Source: Synergistaceae bacterium
GTDB taxonomy: Bacteria > Synergistota > Synergistia > Synergistales > Synergistaceae
Assembly: GCA_030523725.1 (NCBI GenBank)
Contig: JAUNHV010000001.1
Span: 300,863 to 364,862 of the forward strand
Length of the DNA: 64,000 nt
Direction of reading: 5' to 3'
The position numbers and the translations under genes are program-made. Positions within the stretch are counted from its first letter, which is position 1. The number at the start of each line of letters is the position of its first letter. The notes under the pieces were generated by a model. It was given only the letters and a program-made list of their open reading frames with translations, did no database searches and was not told the DNA's origin. This document shows, in pieces, positions 60,225 through 64,000 of the stretch.

Positions 60225-60716
60225 ATGAAAAAAATATTAAAATTAATTTGCATATTTATACTAATTTCTACAATCGCAGTTATGCCACTTACTTTAGCTG
60301 AGGCAAAAAAGCGCACAAAAAGAGCTTCATATAAAGTCAGTAAATCAATATCGAAAAAAGCACCAAAGAAAAATAAAAAAACAAGGATAAAAAAGAAGAA
60401 ATCAAATCGCAAAAAATTAAAAAAAACAAAGAAAAAAAAGCTAACAAAAAACAGAAAAAACACAAAGAAAAGCGTTGTTCCATCAAAGCGAAATACTTTA
60501 ACGCGTTCAAAGAAAGCAAAAATAACTAAGCAGAACTCTAAAAAACAACAGAATAAAATTTTAGACATCTCCCTTCCCAGTCAAAAACAAGATACACATG
60601 TTACCAAGAATGGATTACAAAAGACACCGCAAAGATGTCCTAATGTGCGTTGCCGCTACATAGGTATAAAACCTTGTCCAAGACACGGTAAGGATTACCC
60701 TAATTATTGGAAATAA
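60225..60716 (+). CDS. Secreted lysine-rich protein with a C-terminal Cys/His motif
   Basis: A 163-residue protein. A signal peptide (MKKILKLICIFILI, cleavage near AEA, residue 27) is followed by about 90 residues that are nearly half Lys, with Arg, Asn, Ser and Thr (runs such as KKAPKKNKKTRIKKKKSNRKK). A Gln-rich part follows, then a C-terminal motif C-x4-C-x7-C-x2-H (CPNVRC to CPRHGK). The composition resembles histone-H1-like proteins, but it is exported. GGAGG precedes the ATG. It may bind polyanions such as DNA, teichoic acid-like polymers or lipopolysaccharide; this is inference. Confidence 0.75.
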   Translation: MKKILKLICIFILISTIAVMPLTLAEAKKRTKRASYKVSKSISKKAPKKNKKTRIKKKKSNRKKLKKTKKKKLTKNRKNTKKSVVPSKRNTLTRSKKAKITKQNSKKQQNKILDISLPSQKQDTHVTKNGLQKTPQRCPNVRCRYIGIKPCPRHGKDYPNYWK

Positions 60717-60742
60717 AAAGCAGAGAGAAATCTCTGCTTTTT
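60715..60742 (+). terminator. Terminator after the lysine-rich gene
   Basis: AAAAGCAGAGA / TCTCTGCTTTT around a GAAA loop, followed by T-runs. The A-rich left flank also allows termination in the other direction. Confidence 0.88.
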
Positions 60743-60787
60743 ATTTTTTAATTTTTAAAAATACTTAAAAATTATTATTGAGATATA

Positions 60788-60815
60788 TTGAAAATTAAAC
60801 CATTTTTTGTATAAT
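60788..60815 (+). promoter_or_regulatory. Promoter of the TAXI TRAP transporter
   Basis: TTGAAA (60788-60793) and TATAAT (60810-60815) are 16 bases apart, about 50 bases before the permease start. Confidence 0.6.
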
Positions 60816-60866
60816 AATTAATGTTTAAAGGCATATTATTTACCTATGACCAATGGAGGAGTCCTA

Positions 60867-62906
60867 ATGAGTGAATTAACAGAAAACACGCAAAAAGGTA
60901 CGCAGCTCAATCTTGATGAAATTATGAAAAAATATGATACTGAATCTCGTTTTCGTTCATTGGATGGTTGGCAAGCAAAACTAATTTCTATATTAGCTGT
61001 TGCGATGTCACTCTTTCACTTTTACACTAGTGGCTTTGGCTTACTGTTGGCTCAAAAACAGGGGGCAGTTCATCTAGCCTTTACGTTAGCATTAGTTTTT
61101 TTACTATATCCAAGTGACACCTCTGGAAAAACTCGCAATAGGATTCCACTTATTGACTTTGCATTAGCAATTATTGCCGCAACTTCGGCAATGTATTTGG
61201 TTGTATTTTTCGACCAGCTTGTCACTCGTTCTGGTCTACCAACTGCACTTGATTTAACAATGGGGTTTATTCTAATTGCAACGCTATTGGAAGCAACTCG
61301 CAGAATTTCCAATCCAATCCTTCCAGGAATTGCAATTGTGGCGCTTCTCTACTGCTATTTTGGACGAATCATGCCTCCTATGATTGCTCATAGAGGATTT
61401 AATATAGCACGCATTATTAACCATATGTATCTTGGAACTGAGGGTATTTTTGGAACCCCACTAGAGGTTTCTTCCACCTTTGTTTTTATGTTCATCCTGT
61501 TCGGCTCTATACTTGAAAAAACTGGTCTAGGAAAATTCATAATAGATTTATCATTGGCACTTGCTGGTTGGTCAACAGGAGGTCCTGCAAAGGTAGCCGT
61601 TGTTTCCTCTGGGCTTATGGGTACTGTTTCTGGTTCTTCTGTTGCTAATGTCTGCACAACAGGTATGTTTACAATTCCACTTATGAAAAGTGTGGGGTAT
61701 GAATCTCACTTCGCTGGCGCAGTCGAGGCAGTTGCATCCACAGGTGGGCAGATAATGCCACCTGTTATGGGAGCTGCTGCTTTTATAATGGCGCAAATCC
61801 TTGGCGTACCGTATCTTACCGTTGTCGTGGCTGCTATCATCCCCGCGCTACTTTATTACTTTGCTGTTATGGTTCAAGTTCACTTTGAAGCATCTCGTCT
61901 TGGTTTAAAAGGGTTACCATTTAAAGAACTTCCAAAGTTATGGCCACTCCTTAAGGCAAAAGGATTTCTGTTGATTCCACTTATCGCAATTATATACTTT
62001 TTACTTGCAGGATACACCCCATTAAAGGCCGCTTTCTACGGAATTTTAGTCAGCTTTGTACTTTCCTGGTTAAACAAGGAAACACGTCTTACATTACCAC
62101 GTATATTAGACGCATTTGAAGCTGGAGCACGTGGAGCTATTGGTGTTGCATGTGCCTGTGCAACAGTAGGTCTCGTAGTAGGTATGGGAACACTCACTGG
62201 ACTTGCCCTAAGAATTGCCAACACAATTGTAACTTTAGCTGCAGCTCCTGCTGCTCTAATTACTTCAAATCCAATTATAGCAAAAGAAATTACAAAAATA
62301 TTTACACTCTTTTTTACAATGATTGCCTCTCTTTTACTCGGCATGGGACTTCCGACGACAGCTAATTTTATTGTAACTAGTACTATGGCTGCTCCTGCAC
62401 TTATTAACCTTGGTGTTCCTCCGCAAGCAGCTTATATGTTCGTGTTTTATTTTGGTATTGCTGCTGATCTTACACCTCCTGTGGCACTTGCAGCCTACGC
62501 AGGTGCTGGAATTTCCGGCTCTGATCCGATGAAAACCGGAGTAACTGCTTTTAAATTAGCATTAGCTGGATTTTTAGTTCCATACATATACATATATGAA
62601 CCAATGCTTCTCTTTATAAATTACCAAACAGGTTCAATGATTCAAGCAATCATAAGCGCTTTACTAGGAGTTTTCCTCTTAGCGATGTCAACAATTGGTT
62701 TCTTTAAAGCAAAAATGAGTACAATTATACGCATAATTGCTTTTGTTGGCGCACTTGGTCTCTTAATACCTGGCACTTACACAGATATTGTGGGTCTTGC
62801 TCTTCTTTTAGTAATTTACATTATGCAAAAAATGAAGGAAAAGAAACTAAAAGCTCAGGGCATCCCAATTACGGTAGCAGATTTCAACGCTGCTTCCAAC
62901 AAATAG
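60867..62906 (+). CDS. TAXI-type TRAP transporter, fused 4TM/12TM permease
   Basis: A 679-residue permease from ATG 60867 with TGGAGGAG upstream. It is the fused small (DctQ-like) and large (DctM-like) membrane subunits typical of TAXI TRAP transporters, with about 16-18 membrane segments. Features include GWQAKLISILAVAMSLFHFYTSGFG near the N-terminus, GPAKVAVVSSGLMGTVSGSSVANVCTTG and MPPVMGAAAFIMA in the DctM part, and LLLGMGLPTTANFIV. It uses the sodium or proton gradient to import an organic acid or similar solute with the downstream binding protein. Confidence 0.95.
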   Translation: MSELTENTQKGTQLNLDEIMKKYDTESRFRSLDGWQAKLISILAVAMSLFHFYTSGFGLLLAQKQGAVHLAFTLALVFLLYPSDTSGKTRNRIPLIDFALAIIAATSAMYLVVFFDQLVTRSGLPTALDLTMGFILIATLLEATRRISNPILPGIAIVALLYCYFGRIMPPMIAHRGFNIARIINHMYLGTEGIFGTPLEVSSTFVFMFILFGSILEKTGLGKFIIDLSLALAGWSTGGPAKVAVVSSGLMGTVSGSSVANVCTTGMFTIPLMKSVGYESHFAGAVEAVASTGGQIMPPVMGAAAFIMAQILGVPYLTVVVAAIIPALLYYFAVMVQVHFEASRLGLKGLPFKELPKLWPLLKAKGFLLIPLIAIIYFLLAGYTPLKAAFYGILVSFVLSWLNKETRLTLPRILDAFEAGARGAIGVACACATVGLVVGMGTLTGLALRIANTIVTLAAAPAALITSNPIIAKEITKIFTLFFTMIASLLLGMGLPTTANFIVTSTMAAPALINLGVPPQAAYMFVFYFGIAADLTPPVALAAYAGAGISGSDPMKTGVTAFKLALAGFLVPYIYIYEPMLLFINYQTGSMIQAIISALLGVFLLAMSTIGFFKAKMSTIIRIIAFVGALGLLIPGTYTDIVGLALLLVIYIMQKMKEKKLKAQGIPITVADFNAASNK

Positions 62907-62912
62907 GCAATT

Positions 62913-62929
62913 AGCAAGATTTTCTTGCT
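62913..62929 (+). other. Intercistronic hairpin between TRAP permease and binding protein
   Basis: AGCAAGA / TCTTGCT with a 3-base loop, followed by a short T/G stretch without a T-run. Placed between two genes whose products are needed in different amounts, it may stabilise or separate the downstream message. Confidence 0.5.
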
Positions 62930-62964
62930 TTGCAAATTATATCTATTAGGAGGAGTTCACAAAG

Positions 62965-63942
62965 ATGGACAAAAAGAAGGTAGTAACACTTGTAATCGTG
63001 GTATTGGCAGTTGCACTCGGCGTTTGGTATTTTAAAAGCTCAACTTGCAATGTAGCCAGTGGTGGAAACAATGTATCAATTGCTACTGGTGGTACAACAG
63101 GAACCTACTTTGCAATTGGTGGTGCTATTGCAAATGCAGTAAATGAAGGTGGAAAGCTCAACGTAACATCAGAAACTGGAAATGCATCTGTAGCTAATAT
63201 CAATCTCGTTGCTAACAAAGAAATTGAATTTGGTTTTACACAGGCAGATATTGCTTACTGGGCATATAATGGAGAACTTATGTTCAAAGATAAGCCAGTT
63301 AGAAATATCCGTGCTGTTTGTGCACTTTACCCAGAGCATATTCAGATGCTTGTAGCAAAAGAAGCAAACATTAAGAAATTTGCAGACTTAAAGGGGAAGA
63401 GAGTTGGTGTTGGCGCACCAGGAAGCGGTGTTGAAGGTGATGTACAGGCATTATTCAAACAGGCAGGTCTAACCTACAATGACATTAAGGCTGACTTTCT
63501 TGACTTCGCTGCAACAACTAGCCGTTTCAAGGACAATCAGATTGATGCTGGTTTTGTTGTAGCAGGTTTCCCAACCGCATCAGTTATGGATTTGATGACG
63601 ACAAAGAGCAATGTTACCCTGCTGAGCTTTGACGACGCTTTCCTTGCAAAACTTCAGGAAGCATACCCATTCATGGTTCCCAGTATCATTCCTGCTGAAA
63701 CATATAAAGGTGTTGGCGAAGTCAAAACACCTGCTATTATTTCTTTCCTCGTTACGTATGAAGATGCTGATGATGACATGATTTACAACTTCCTTGAAGG
63801 CCTATATGATCACATAGATGTGGTTCAAAATGCTCACGCAAAGGGTAAGGAAGTTACACTTGATACTGCAACACAAGGTCTTACCATTCCACTTCATCCA
63901 TCAGCTGAAAAATTCTTTAGAGATAAAGGTCTAATAAAATAA
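62965..63942 (+). CDS. TAXI-type TRAP transporter solute-binding protein
   Basis: A 325-residue binding protein, the partner of the fused permease. It has an N-terminal hydrophobic signal or anchor (residues 6-23) and the TAXI family opening SIATGGTTGTYFAIGGAIANAVNE. Further features are FGFTQADIAYWAYNG, LYPEHIQMLVAK, LKGKRVGVGAPGSGVEGD and a late TIPLHPSAEKFFRDKG, typical of the family. GGAGGAG precedes the ATG. The ligand is not predictable; glutamate or C4-dicarboxylate-like acids are common in this group. The second IS-like end starts three bases after its stop codon. Confidence 0.95.
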   Translation: MDKKKVVTLVIVVLAVALGVWYFKSSTCNVASGGNNVSIATGGTTGTYFAIGGAIANAVNEGGKLNVTSETGNASVANINLVANKEIEFGFTQADIAYWAYNGELMFKDKPVRNIRAVCALYPEHIQMLVAKEANIKKFADLKGKRVGVGAPGSGVEGDVQALFKQAGLTYNDIKADFLDFAATTSRFKDNQIDAGFVVAGFPTASVMDLMTTKSNVTLLSFDDAFLAKLQEAYPFMVPSIIPAETYKGVGEVKTPAIISFLVTYEDADDDMIYNFLEGLYDHIDVVQNAHAKGKEVTLDTATQGLTIPLHPSAEKFFRDKGLIK

Positions 63943-63945
63943 TTT

Positions 63946-64000
63946 GGTTCATCACGGAAAAGTGTGGGATTAATAAAATAATCTATTGAAAAGAGAGCAC
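63946..64000 (-). repeat. IS-like terminal repeat, copy B (runs off right edge)
   Basis: Begins GGTTCATCACGG at 63946 and continues to the window end; it is the inverted match of 56728-56781. If it is an insertion-sequence end, the element's body lies to the right, outside the window. Confidence 0.75.

Noticed and set aside
60200..60568. Phe-rich minus-strand frame opposite the lysine-rich gene
   Set aside because: It arises because AAA/AAG codons read as TTT/CTT on the other strand. The plus strand has the signal peptide, ribosome binding site and terminator.

Overview
The window looks like chromosomal DNA of a low-GC, strictly fermentative bacterium with an outer membrane. My best guess is a Negativicutes relative (Veillonellales/Selenomonadales/Acidaminococcales type). 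The reasons are: AT-rich codon use with Firmicutes-style strong Shine-Dalgarno sites; a TolC-family outer-membrane protein with a MacAB-type pump; a sodium-pumping methylmalonyl-CoA decarboxylase operon for propionate formation; and Firmicutes gene orders (glmU-prs-ctc-pth-mfd-mazG, dnaX-dnaE) together with a trp RNA-binding attenuation protein. This assignment is inference; no rRNA is present.

Layout. 1-264: start of a secreted or surface protein that runs off the left edge. 613-3205: ferrous iron uptake (feoA, feoB, small Cys-rich membrane protein). 3235-5064: phospholipid synthesis (plsY, pgsA), tRNA-Arg(CCG), tadA. 5123-11611: a two-component system followed by a TolC/MacA/MacB-type tripartite exporter, apparently one operon. 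11650-18813 (minus strand): small membrane protein, rlmN, mtrB (TRAP), dnaE, dnaX. 19058-21302: a RelB/YoeB-type toxin-antitoxin pair, a SEL1-repeat protein and a Phd-type antitoxin with a truncated toxin. 21319-32245: a dense minus-strand signalling island with two Hanks-type Ser/Thr kinases, two PP2C phosphatases, four FHA-domain proteins (one fused to a trypsin-like protease) and three secreted or anchored proteins of unknown function. 32353-35906: XRE regulators, a second RelB/YoeB pair, a DinJ/YafQ-type pair, a DUF4143-type ATPase and three copies of one hairpin repeat. 36131-44018: mazG, mfd, pth, rplY/ctc, prs, glmU and tRNA-Gln(TTG). 44274-50484: glycogen metabolism (GH57-phosphorylase fusion, glgA, glgC). 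50619-56710: methylmalonyl-CoA mutase, epimerase and decarboxylase operon. 56728-64000: hisD, argH, a stand-alone copy of a membrane domain also found in the signalling island, a lysine-rich secreted protein and a TAXI-type TRAP transporter. This last stretch is bracketed by two inverted copies of a 54-55 bp IS-like end.

How the parts fit. The mutase/epimerase/decarboxylase operon gives a route from succinyl-CoA to propionyl-CoA that stores energy as a sodium gradient. The glycogen cluster stores and mobilises glucose. The most interesting accessory region is the kinase/phosphatase/FHA/protease island. It starts at a perfect consensus promoter, sits next to an XRE gene transcribed the other way, and is flanked by toxin-antitoxin modules, two of which are related and point in opposite directions. 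It has the parts of a phospho-threonine signalling circuit that joins cytoplasm to envelope. I know of no characterised system with this exact composition, but I could not search.
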